The translations under genes and the position numbers were made by a program. A stretch of 64,000 bases of DNA from Pyrrhosoma nymphula (Eukaryota; Arthropoda; Insecta; Odonata; Coenagrionidae), in contig OY754339.1 in the NCBI GenBank assembly GCA_963573305.1, forward strand, positions 9,533,941-9,597,940. The letters are read 5' to 3'. Under the pieces are notes generated by a model. That model was not told the DNA's origin. It worked only from the letters and a program-made list of their open reading frames with translations, and searched no databases. Below, piece after piece: positions 11,236-21,720 of the stretch (position 1 is its first letter; every line of letters begins with the position of its first letter).

Positions 11236-12779
11236 TTCACCGATCAGGGCTTAAATATTTAATTTTACTATTAAGGTAATGCATTAGCCACGGCGACTCG
11301 TTATGTGCCTTAAACGAGAGGTGGGAGAGACGTTTGAGGAGGCGTGGCAGAGGGAAAGTACGAGGTTTGAGTGGGTTGGGTCGAAATGAAGGAGATGGGG
11401 GACATTAATCAAATTTCGGAGGATGCGTCTCAAGTTGAGGTATAAAAGAGCTCGTTATTACCTTGATAATTGAACTTAAGTGTCGATGCACTTGAGTGCT
11501 CCTTGGTCGGCTAATAAAAGGTTCTCAGTTTATAATTATTAATCATAAAATTTATTTCAATTTGCACGATTCAGATTTAAAGTTAATTTCAGTCTACAGT
11601 TGCATATTGTCCAATCAGGCACAGCAGCAAGAGTAAGCGGAGGATGAAAGTTAAAAGATTAAAGGGAATGAAGAAAGAAAGGGGATAACATTAAGAAGAG
11701 TTCAAGATGGAAAGTGGAACTCGAGTTGACGGTTTATCTTAGAAAAAAAAGTTTCCTTTGTTCCACGAGATAGTGTTTACTATAGTTCTGAAGCATTAAA
11801 TATCTGGTTCCGATTCTTTGAAATTATCATGTTGGTGTCACTGTTAAGTAATTAAAATGTCATTTATTCATTTTATAGCCTCTCATAGAAAATAATGTAC
11901 TTTTTGCATATGTTACCAAAAATATTATGTTTTTACCAGATATGGAATGCTTTCCGGTAAAGAAGCTTTATATGAGCAATATAGCAATATATATAATACC
12001 TACGCAATAGCGGAAATCAGTATTCGTTTTGACATACGCAGTTACTGATTTGCTATTGCTTTCCTTGATAATTTGGATTAATTTAATTTATATGTACTTG
12101 TCAATTATCTCTTCTTGAAGTACATTATGGCTCTCTAGCCTCATGACCATAACAAATTTCTAGCTCTTAAATTCAAGATACAATCCTCCTGGCGGACATA
12201 CGCTTTCTAAAACTTTGCAAAAAATATAAATGATTTCCTTAATTTATTCACGTTAAAGTTAAACCACCAAAAAATAACTCAAACGCTACTAGACCAGAAC
12301 AGGTTTAAAAAATGTTTCGATTAAACTTACAAATCAAACAGAAATACGCTACCATTGGGTACAGTTACAAATATGTTTTGGATTCACCTTAGAATCACAA
12401 AATACATGGGTGGGTGATTTTTTTAATGAACGAAAATACGGGATTTAGGCGCTTAGGATGAAAAATAGAATATAATTGAAAGATAAAAGAAGAAACGACA
12501 AACACTGCATTGTAAATTTAAAGCGATGAACAATATGCAAGAATAACCAAACCAAACAAAACAAATGATTCAAAACAAAAAGAACAGTGATCTCAATCAC
12601 TCGTTAATCCTCTAAAAAAAAAGAGTCAAATGTCCTAATGCTCTCGTTGACATTTTTGAATTCACCTTTAATATTCACAAATGTATGTAAAAGCGGGGAG
12701 GACTCACTATATCAGTTTTTTATATCAAATACGGTATTCAAAAAAGTACATACCCTTGCACTCACTCAGGTGCTCATGC
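11236..12779. other. AT-rich non-coding stretch
   Basis: Nothing recognised. A GC-richer patch at 11280-11460 contains a TATAAAAG at about 11443, which could be chance. No coding exon. Confidence 0.5.
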
Positions 12780-13160
12780 CCCGTCCTTTAAAAGCCAAGG
12801 CAATGGTGGGGCAGCGTTGACTAGGGTGACGCCCGGGGGACTTTGGTGGGCCGCGGTAGGACAAATGAGGGGCTGGTTTACGGGGCAGGGGGGGCAGGGT
12901 GGAATAGACATTTTGGGAGGGACGCAATGCATAGCAAGTAGCGGGAAATTGAGGGAATAGAGGATTCGGAAAGGGAGGGAGAATGTTGATGGAGGAAGGG
13001 AGGGGATTGAACTGAGGGTGCAGATAGCGCACGAGGAGGGTATGGCAGTGAAGATGGGAGGTAAAGAGAAAGGGATGCATGATGATGGAATGGATAAAGA
13101 AGAAAAACGACGGAGAGGGAGGGAGAAAAGGTTTAGGATTTCGGGCGAGAGTTAATTAGG
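12780..13160. other. Purine-skewed, GC-richer island
   Basis: The plus strand is strongly G+A rich here, with many GGGAGG and GGGG runs, against AT-rich flanks. The minus-strand frame at 12766-13080 is open only because pyrimidine-rich DNA has few stops; its Pro/Ser/Leu-rich translation is not a family I know. It is one of a class of skewed islands in the window. Confidence 0.5.
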
Positions 13161-13179
13161 GAGAGAGGAACCGTTGAAT

Positions 13180-13440
13180 GAAAGCGAATGGAAACGAATG
13201 ACGTTCCTAGCCTTGCTCCTGTTCAGCCGCGCTTTCTTTGTCCTCTTGAAAGATGTTATTAAAATAAAATGGTACTTTTCCTTGAAAAAACTATTATCAC
13301 AGCGAGTTTTGTATAACTTTGATATCATCTTCCACGACAGTCACCTAATCATGGCTAAGTAAGCCGAAACATGTTGTGATTAAATAGTTTTTTGTGGAGA
13401 AGTGCAATTTTCATTTGGATAATATGGAGGCCTTCCAAAA
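13180..13440 (+). mobile_element. Degenerate foldback element with decayed hammerhead
   Basis: A left segment at about 13280-13310 (AAAAAACTATTATCACAG) is inverted at about 13372-13395 (GTTGTGATTAAATAG, then TTTTTTG). A GGTACTTTTCC at about 13271 resembles the GGTACTTTTTC of the foldback at 2.8-3.1 kb. The hammerhead-like motif at 13340-13380 sits on the right arm. I infer a diverged member of the same kind of element; the ends are not defined. Confidence 0.45.
13340..13380 (+). ncRNA. Decayed hammerhead ribozyme motif, copy 3
   Basis: The layout matches copies 1 and 2: helix I strand GTCAC (13340-13344), CTAATCA in the core position (13345-13351), an extra T, helix II GGCT/AGCC with an AAGTA loop (13353-13365), GAA (13366-13368), a palindromic ACATGT helix III (13369-13374), U, then GTGAT (13376-13380), which pairs with the first strand (4 Watson-Crick pairs plus one G-U). 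Two invariant core bases are changed (G5 to A and G8 to C), so cleavage is not expected. The preserved helices show common descent or selection before decay. Confidence 0.5.
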
Positions 13441-15359
13441 CAACTCCTCTTATACTGTCAATTTTAATCATCAAATGTATTTTTTAGTCCTTTTGGGATA
13501 TAGAGTAATAATATATTTTTACGGGAAGGTAAAAAAACCGTAAATAATCTAGTTTTTTATATTTCCCTACAGTTGTTACAAACTACAACAGGGACATATT
13601 TTGTGATTAAAATTACAAATATGGGTGTAAAATGTCGTTCTATGCTAGCGAGGTTGGCCAAAAAATGATGAAACTTATGCATGTGGTGTCAGAACCAGTA
13701 CAAAAAAATATTTCACTCATATACTGTCTATGTGCAGAAATTATTATTTTATTTATCTGTCTGTTTAATTAGACGTGATCCAGTGAGTGAAACATATGCT
13801 ATGGACGGTTCCAGAAAGTTGAAATAGCCATAAATTGTTTTAAATGATACATCATACTTATAATACCATTTTTATCAATTCGTTGTGGAGCATTTATACC
13901 TTGCAGGAATTACGAAATAAGTTATTTATGAGTAAGAATATTTACTGCTTTGTACTGATTTTTGACATGGCTAATGGATAGATTTATCAATAAATGATCT
14001 CAGATCTCTTGTAATAAGATCTTTTAATGAGATTTATCAATGCTCGGAAGAAGGCGCCATGGAAATGGACTCGACGCGGCCGAGTGCAGCGTTAAAGAGG
14101 AGGAGGTGGAGTGTGGTGGAAGCGGGGGAGACATTGGGAGACGAGGGTATCATTACCGGGTGACAGGGATGATTAGGGCGTGAAGGAATTGTGGACATTC
14201 GGGAGGGGTTAGAGACACAGTGCGTGAATGTTTGCGGACTCTACGTCCGTCTGATTGGCGGCGCAGTGTCAGGTGACACCGAAACGCGAGGGCCAGACTC
14301 GGACCATGGCAGCTCTCTGAATCGCCGGGAGATGCGTCATGCAACCAATTTCAGTGGTATTCAAAGTGATTTGTGGAACGTGGAATGACTTCTCAGAGGG
14401 ATATCAGTGATTGCTTAGTAATACAACCATGCCAAAGAGATGAAAATCGCCGTATATTAGTATTTGATTTGACTGGGATTCGAACTCGGATTCCTAGATC
14501 GCCGAACGGGTGTACTTAACATTATATGATTGCTAATTACGAAGATGCATCCTATTTGTGTGTATCTTTGCCTCCTAGCGCGTGGCTACGCAACCAAATC
14601 ATTTGTCCATTTTGCTGTAATATTGAATAACCTGTTCACATTAGATCATTCAAAGAGTTTCCTATATTTTCAAACCATTTTTAAACAAATAAATTAGTCC
14701 ATTGAAATTTTATCTCTATGCCGACTATAGCTGAGGTGTTATATTTATGTTAATCAGAGGTTTTTGACTCTGCATTGTAGTCCTTCAAACGTTGTACTTT
14801 GACTTAGTATCATCTAAAATTGTCTACCGATCTTTCTTAAAGTAAGATGAGTTTCAAGGGTGATGTTTGGAGCATTAATAATTGGGACTGGGTCGTAGAT
14901 CGAGAAGAATATTATTTTGGAGTGATTTATTTCGTTCACGAACACTGGAAAAAATATACTCATGCAAAGCTGAAGCAATGGTGCACAAATTTTGCTCTGC
15001 TGCTTCCCACAATTAATGTTTAGTTGGTGATCAGAGGTCATTTCCTGTGTCATTCTGCAATAGATAAAAATGTAATAACGACATAAACTGTAATAATACA
15101 CTATTTAATTCATTTATGAAAATGATGAAGCCTTTTATAGGGTACAACTAACACAATCTAACAGTTTTATTCAATTAAGATTAAGATGGCGTGCATTTAA
15201 TTTCTATCCCCTATGTTCTATTATAGCTAGGAATGTATGCTTTAAATTCAAATACAGGTCATTCATAATCTTTCATCTCTTGGTTTTCTTTTGAGTCCAT
15301 TTTTTGTTCCCAGTCTTTGGTTTATAATATAATGATACTTAGACACTGTAAATTGGGGA
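13441..15359. other. Non-coding stretch with a GC-richer patch at 14.04-14.39 kb
   Basis: Mostly AT-rich. A GC-richer, CpG-containing patch at 14040-14390 has short open frames on both strands, neither recognisable. A tRNA-like relic is listed at 14465-14512. Confidence 0.5.
14465..14512 (-). repeat. Weak tRNA-like SINE relic
   Basis: On the minus strand a B-box-like GAGTTCGAATCCC follows GATCTAGGAATCC and is followed by CAGTCAAATC. Similar blocks lie at 187-252 (plus) and 28370-28420 (minus). No A box or tail is visible. It may be a fragment of an old SINE family. Confidence 0.33.
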
Positions 15360-16107
15360 ATTAATGAACAACATTGTACTAGTCCCCCCCTATCAATTTC
15401 CTTATCACAGGGGTTCTAATAATTATTCTTTCACGCGGTCCTAAACACGCGACGTTATATACTTGTATCAGCCCGACACACAAAGGGTACCCTTCACTTT
15501 ATCACTTCTTACCTTGAGAGAGAGTTCCTTTTGGTAGTCCTTGGCGGCAAAGGTTAATGGATTAATTCATGCACTAAAATGATACACTTGAACAGTACAT
15601 ATATTTATAATAACCCTTTTATTCTTCACTTATGAAACAAATTCACTTTAGTTACTCAATTAATCAATATATGTTCCCTTCTCAAATATATTCGTATTAA
15701 TTTATAATGTTTGTTCTACTTCACCGGATATTGTACAAAGTGAATTCCGCCGATACTCTATGCCCCAGTATCTGTTTATCGGATTCCTGGATCCTTCCTT
15801 AACACAGGACACTGGCGTTGGTAATTGCTGTCCAAAGCTGCTTACCCCCGGCAAATTATCACTGCAAAAACTCTCGTATGACTTTCACTCGATAAACGTC
15901 TCTTGTGACTCCCTTGTTAAGAAGAAGCCTCGTTCCTTGTTTGACAATCCCTTTTATACTATCTCACCTCCCCTCCTGTATGTTCTAGAACATTCCAGGT
16001 TTTCTCCCCTTCTCTCGTATCTGATAGGCTATTCCCCTTTCATTATTATAAGTTTGTTTACCCCTTCCATCCTTTCTTTGCCTTGCAGCTGTCATAACAC
16101 CTGGTGT
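15360..16107 (-). promoter_or_regulatory. Heat-shock-type promoter-like module, possibly part of an LTR
   Basis: A perfect three-unit heat-shock element, TTCnnGAAnnTTC, lies at 15983-15995. Reading the minus strand, TATAAAAG follows 25 bp downstream at 15958-15951. Upstream on the same strand is the 68-bp tandem duplication at 16108-16243. This order (repeat, activator site, TATA) resembles a heat-inducible promoter or the U3 region of a retroelement LTR. No open frame with a start codon follows for several hundred bases, and I could not define TG...CA ends. Known biology: trimeric GAA repeats bind heat-shock factor. A minus-strand transcript from about 15930 is inference only. Confidence 0.35.
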
Positions 16108-16243
16108 TGTTTTAGTTAGTTTACGTAAGCAGAAAATGGTATTGTTTAAAGTTGTTTTCATAACATAGACGGCATTGTTTTAGTTTGTTTACGTAAACAG
16201 AAAATGGTATTGTTTAAAGTTGTTTTCATAACATAGACGATAT
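16108..16243. repeat. 68-bp tandem duplication
   Basis: Two head-to-tail copies, 16108-16175 and 16176-16243, differ at only about four positions (for example GTAAGCAG versus GTAAACAG). Each contains TTTACGTAA and a CATAACATAGACG end. High identity suggests a recent duplication. It abuts the heat-shock-type module. Confidence 0.88.
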
Positions 16244-18086
16244 TGTTGCCTCGCGGTAGTACGTGTTCCCAAAATATACACAATGGCGTCCTTGATCGTA
16301 TACTTATGCCAACACGGCCAAAATGGCGTGTTACAACATAGATAAGTAGGCCTAAAAAAACGTGCTTACTTTGCAATTCCCAGTTGGGAGACCAAGGTTC
16401 ACTACACTATTTGCCAGGAAATACCACTCTGGGGCACATTCTAGGAAAGCTACGGAAGACGAAGGGTGGTGCGTGAATAAAGGCTGTTATCTTTGGAGAG
16501 ACAGGTCCTGCTTTGATGTTCATGACTAATGATCGGAAAATAAAGGGAAAGAATCACGGCGAAGAGATTTTTTTGGCTGAGTCGTAAAGAAAACCTATCA
16601 CCAGTTATGTTAAGAATAATTAGTCCAAGATTTTAGTCAATAATTAGTTTTTTTAGGTGAAAACTATCGTATATTTCTGTTTCTACAACTTCTGTCACTC
16701 AAGTCTGCTGATGGAGAGTCCAGAGCTTGTAATGAGATTCAGGCATGTGTTTGTTGAATGTTGAGGCACGGTGAAAGTCGTTCTGCCTTTCAATGTCATC
16801 CATTCAATTTGCCGAATGTTTCAATGGCCGCAGTTTAAAATTCATTTCGGAAATACGCAGCCCAAAGGTATGCATTTACTGTGCCCATCATCGTTTCATT
16901 GCGGAAACAGAGATACAAAATCCCTGAGAAGGCCAAGTGCGCAACTGACCTCTTTAAATCGACACTTTGGGTATCAGTGTCGTGGAATCGTCTTATGATC
17001 ATATCAACTGAAACTGTCTCCCTTAAACAATCATCTTTTGATTTCATAGTTCTCCAATTTGTTTTAAATACAGTTGGGATTATTTGAATGAAGCTAGTGA
17101 AGATATAAGCTCTTTTAGCGTGGACACAATGCATATCAACTTACTCCTGTTCTTTTAAAGAAGCCAGGAAAATGTAAGCTAATTAAGCGTGGTAAACAGT
17201 GTGTGCTTTGGAGAACATTATGATAATAATGGCCTTTCCAAAAAAATTCTGATTTTCAAAATGACTGCACCTAATTATGCTTGCCATGTACAACATAGTG
17301 TACTTTTCGATTCATTGTGCTAAATGTGGTGTTTCAATTATGTGGTTTCATTCAAAGTTGAAAGTTCCAGTAAAGACGTTAGACCAGTTTGAGTGGTGAA
17401 TAGCGTATTTTAGCATGCTGATTAAGGTCACTTTTTCAAAGCTTTGACTGGTTTGAGCTAAGATTATGCCGATTTCTATATAAGCGTCCAACGGAATAGT
17501 GTGCGTTTTAAATTAAATCCCGACATTAGAAGATAAACTGTTTAGGCTGCCCATACTCATTTTGAGACGGCTTTCTTAATTTGAGACTCATTTCTTACTC
17601 TGCAATCACTCTGCCCTCACAGAAATATCCTGTAAACTGGATGTAATTAACCGTCGATAATACTTACGACGAATGGGAAAATTTGTCTATGAATTAATAA
17701 GATGACTCATACTGACTCTATGAGGGAGTAAGCGTTAAGCAGCGTGAAAAAGTATGGTGTGGCCGTGTCGGTGACAAAACCATGGATTTTACGTGACTTT
17801 TACGTCTGCTTTTGCCGGTAATATTTATCGGCTGGTGAGATGGTTTCGCTGACGCATGCGCACCAAACTGCCGTTGAGGTGCCCGTCACGTCGAACTTAA
17901 ACGTTCCCATAGGCACCTTACTCTTTCCACTACGGAAATAGTGGTACTGCTCGATGGCTAACTGTACATCCTTTCCAATTTAATGCGTTCGATTGAAGCT
18001 CCTCAGAGATATTCTGTGAGCTATTTAATTTAACATGAAATTTCATATCGCAATTTTAATTTTAAGCAAGCACTACTCGACTCAAT
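16244..18086. other. AT-rich non-coding stretch
   Basis: No gene recognised. Open frames on both strands near 16835-17134 overlap each other and have no known family. CpG-containing sequence at about 17750-17930 is otherwise unremarkable. Confidence 0.5.
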
Positions 18087-18374
18087 AAGTTTTTAAGCTT
18101 AAGTAAACTGAGCAAGATCAGATCCTTTGCTTTACACCAATGTCATCTCGCTAGCACATCGGAGTACCTAAGAAGAACTTGGGGACTTGCATTCAATAGT
18201 AAAGGATGGAGGGCAGCAGTCAGCCTATTTTAGGATTTAACGACCAATGATGACGAGTTTTGATCCGTAGTCAAGAAACCTCGAACTAAGTTTTTAAGCT
18301 TAAGTAAACTGACCAATTTGAGCAGATATTTTGTTTGGCACCAAAACCAGCGCGCTAGCACATTGGAGTCGCAA
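18087..18374. repeat. Diverged direct repeat pair
   Basis: Copies at 18087-18170 and 18288-18374 share AAGTTTTTAAGCTTAAGTAA, then ACTGA, and later GCTAGCACAT with GGAGT. They are offset by about 201 bp with small length differences in the middle. Likely an old segmental duplication of about 200 bp. Confidence 0.7.
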
Positions 18375-19796
18375 GACATATCCGCGTAAACTTTCGCCCA
18401 CGCTCAAAATGGCCGCCAGTCATGGCGGGCCATCATCCACACTTCGTGCATGCTCGGTAATTCCTCAACGCCATGCTCTCATTGTAATTTTGCGCCCAGT
18501 CGAGCGGCAACTCATTTCATCGTACAATTAATCACGAAGCTATATTCCTGGATGGATATCCCTTCAGACGTTACATCGTCGTTTTCGTTCTGGAACCCTA
18601 TTGTGCTATAAATATGACTGCTTATAAAGACGTATAAACACACACGCAATAAGTGCTTTTAAATATGAATGCACAAGTTAAATAGTTGTAAATCAATGAA
18701 GAGAATCGCTAAATTGTCGAAGTAGAAATATAAATCTAAGGTCTAAGTTACACTTAAGTTCTTTTAATCCGAGGAAAAATAAAATTTTGAGGAAGCACGG
18801 TTGATAGTCAGGTATCCTATTATCCTGCCAGAAAGCTAGTATTGATAGGCATACATATAGATGTAGACATTCTACTTTTACAATCAAGCAATGCGTCACA
18901 ACTTAGACTTGGTCGACCTCATTGCTGGAATTAAACTCCTACGATACCCTCTCTATTCTAAAGGATATCTCATACTCACCAGGAATCTTTCATGCGATCT
19001 TTGTGCCTTTGGTGATTCTCATCTTAAGTTCTACCGTAGTCTCGCGACAGTTTCTGCTCGTTAATAACAAATAATTCACAGAAACGCTCGACTTTCTTAA
19101 GTACTCTGCACAATTCCGAATAAAAAATTTCTTCTCGCCGCATTCCTAGGTGGAGACACATTCAAGACGGGGTCTAATTAGTGAAGAAAATATGCAAACA
19201 ATGCCGAGGATCTCCACCAGCGAGTCCAATAGCAACAGTTGCAGGGACGATAGATGCAGGTAGGGAAGGGGAGTAGTTAAACAATAACGGTCGCGTTGAT
19301 GATAAGGGCTCGCGCACTTTTTTTTCGCCATCGTGTGGGGAAATGTTGGGGTTAGAGGGGTTGTGGGAAGCAGGGTGGAAGGGGTGAGGGAGGTTGTGTA
19401 GCGTGTGGCCACTTGTTCGAAGGGGGGGGAGTTGGCGTCCGTGGAAGGGGAAATTAATGACCCGGGAAACCAGGCTCACTTGCTCCTCGTTCCCTCACCA
19501 ACTAACCCTCATGTACCACCTCCTCCTCCTCTCCCCAGGCCTGCCAACTATCCTGGATTCTCTTCCGAGGCTTCCGGAATTGGAAAAAGATTATTTAACA
19601 AAAAACACCCACTACTCGAATTGCGAAGTTTTCTTCAATTTACTTAGAATTAAAGGATGTTTCAGTGAAACTTCATTAGAAAAATTACATTTTTAACCAT
19701 TTCTTTTTTAAGAAATCTGCTTTTCCTGATAGCACGTCTTTACTATTAATTAAACAAAATCAGGTACAAAATATGAAGAATGCTTCACAAATACAT
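18375..19796. other. Non-coding stretch with a skewed island at 19.2-19.56 kb
   Basis: No gene recognised. Around 19250-19470 the plus strand is G-rich and then switches to C-rich (19480-19560), giving overlapping open frames on both strands that I regard as composition artefacts. The rest is AT-rich. Confidence 0.5.
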
Positions 19797-19980
19797 GTCC
19801 TTCGTGGCGGTGGGATAACGTCCTCGCCTGTTAACCCAAAGGTCGCGGGTTCGAGTCCCGCCTGGGGAGGATTTTTCTCCTCCCAGGAAATGGTTGTGTG
19901 TGTTGTCCTTTGTTACTGTTACAACGTCTGATGTAAAATGGTCCTCGAGGCTGTATTCAGGTTGATTAAATAAATAAATA
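19797..19980 (+). mobile_element. tRNA-Asn-derived SINE
   Basis: The head (about 19798-19871) is tRNA-like: an A-box-like TGGCGGTGGG at 19805-19814, a GTT anticodon position at 19830-19832 within CTGTTAACCC, and a perfect B box GGTTCGAGTCC at 19848-19858. The anticodon arm and T arm read most like tRNA-Asn. It lacks a complete D arm and acceptor pairing, so it is not a functional tRNA gene. A strong hairpin follows (CCTGGGGAGGA against TCCTCCCAGG, 19861-19887). The body then runs through GTTGTCCTTTGTTACTG to an (AAAT)n tail at about 19966-19980. The 3' part resembles the LINE tail at 11142-11228. No target duplication was found. Confidence 0.8.
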
Positions 19981-20861
19981 TTATTGTACACTTCTTCCGG
20001 GCATAGGTAACAAAAACAGCGTCATTTATATTTAATTACTGCAATTTAACAATGTAAAAAGAAAGATTTAGGTTCATGAATTACATTTTCGTTAGTTCTC
20101 CTTGGTTCCTTGTTTAAAAAAAATAGTTTTCCTCCTAAATGGTATTTATAATAGATAAAACATATTTTTACCACTGTTTTACCCAATTTGACATTTTATA
20201 CCATGTAACTTCAAGTTCAGTTAGGGAATAAAACATCAAGGAAAGGTAGGGCTTGGTTTTTAGTTCAAAAAAATGACATTTGTTTCTACGAGTAGCCTGA
20301 ATGTAAATGACATTCATGCCATCTAACGGTAGGACCACCTTAAATAATACTCAGCAGAATACTTCTGTCATCAATATCATATGTCATCATTCGCCACGAT
20401 ATACCTTGTTCATCTGTTATTTAGTACTAGTGTAGCGAAATATGTAATGCAGCTAAGACTTCTTGATATAACTAATATTCCATAAAAAACTATGCTTTAA
20501 CTTTTGTTCACCATCATAAACTTGAGTTTTCATATAGTATGGGTCGGTGTGCGTCGGCTATGTCAAAATTACTTCCTCTGCCTTATTAGATATATGAAAG
20601 TTTTTAATTTTATGAAAAATACAAATAAAAACGAAATTTACATTTTTATTTATTGTGGCGAATCTTTTCTTTTCCACTAAAAGCAAAAAATTAACAAAAA
20701 TTTGAAAGTTTTCAATTGCATGTTACAGTATTCAATTCAACCATGTACCGCTAGTGCAATTTTGTACACACATGTCCGTTTGCTTTGGCATGGTTTTATA
20801 ATCTGTTAAAATATTTTCTTCGCACGAAATCCGTATTTCATACCTTAACTAATCGGCATTG
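19981..20861. other. AT-rich non-coding stretch
   Basis: Nothing recognised. Confidence 0.55.
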
Positions 20862-21140
20862 TGATGTAATATACTTGAAGTATCTCTCAGTTAATATCAA
20901 GTCAATAACAATTACACGTCTTCTTGCGGTTAAAGTTAACCAGGTATTGCCAAATCAGGTCATGATTGTTAATAAATTTTAAATAATTGGAACTTTGAAG
21001 CTCTCTTTTTACTCTCAGCTAATATCAATTCAATGATAAGTTCACGTCTTCTTGCGGTTAACGTTAACTAGGTATTGTCAAACCAGGTTATAGTTGCGAA
21101 TAAATTAATAATAATTTGATATTTTAAGCTGTCAACTGAT
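20862..21140. repeat. Diverged 128-bp tandem dimer
   Basis: Unit one (core 20884-20978) and unit two (core 21012-21106) are offset by 128 bp. They share CTCTCAG, ACGTCTTCTTGCGGTTAA, GTTAAC, AGGTATTG and AATAAATT in order, with roughly 80% identity by eye. Similarity extends past the cores through an AATAATT and AAGCT block. An old tandem duplication; function unknown. Confidence 0.8.
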
Positions 21141-21239
21141 GCGGGTCACACTTTCCATGGGGTGGCTGTAAATATGCATTTCATTTTATTCTCCCGTGAT
21201 TTTGTGGAACTTCCTATTATAGGAACGGACAACTCGGAG

Positions 21240-21720
21240 ATTTTCACGTGTTGGCTACACTGGCACCACCCCTGCCACCATCCTCCCCCATTCCCCTCTC
21301 CGCCCCGACTGACCCCGACTCCGTATCACGTAGCATCTGGATGGAAGCGAAGCCCTCCGCTGCCCTAACGAACGACACGGAGCATCCCTGCAACATGGGT
21401 GTCTGCCTCCCATGCTATCGCAATTTCCTCTCCCGACCAATACACAGTATCGTTTTCTCTGCTTGCTCGCGATCTCCTTGTCCCGGCACCGCTGCTGGAC
21501 CCTTAGTCCCTGACCCTTTTTTTTCTATCCTCCACCGTCTTCTCTCCCATGCCTCCCTCAAACCCTAGCAACACAAGTGCAAGCCTGACCTTCAGCCTCG
21601 TCTTCTCGCCTTACAATCAAATTTTATCTCTCATCCCTACTTGCCTCACTCCCTTTTTTTCGTTCCCTTTCTCCCTCCTTCATTCCTTCTATCCATTCTG
21701 TCAAGCACGTTCATTTATTC
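21240..21720. other. Pyrimidine-skewed, GC-richer island
   Basis: The plus strand is C+T rich with many CTCC and CCCC runs and several CpGs. Overlapping open frames in two or three plus-strand frames and one minus frame reflect the lack of A, not a gene. No family recognised. Confidence 0.5.

Noticed and set aside
19798..19871. Functional tRNA-Asn gene
   Set aside because: The B box and anticodon arm are good, but the D arm and acceptor pairing are incomplete and a SINE body with an (AAAT)n tail follows.
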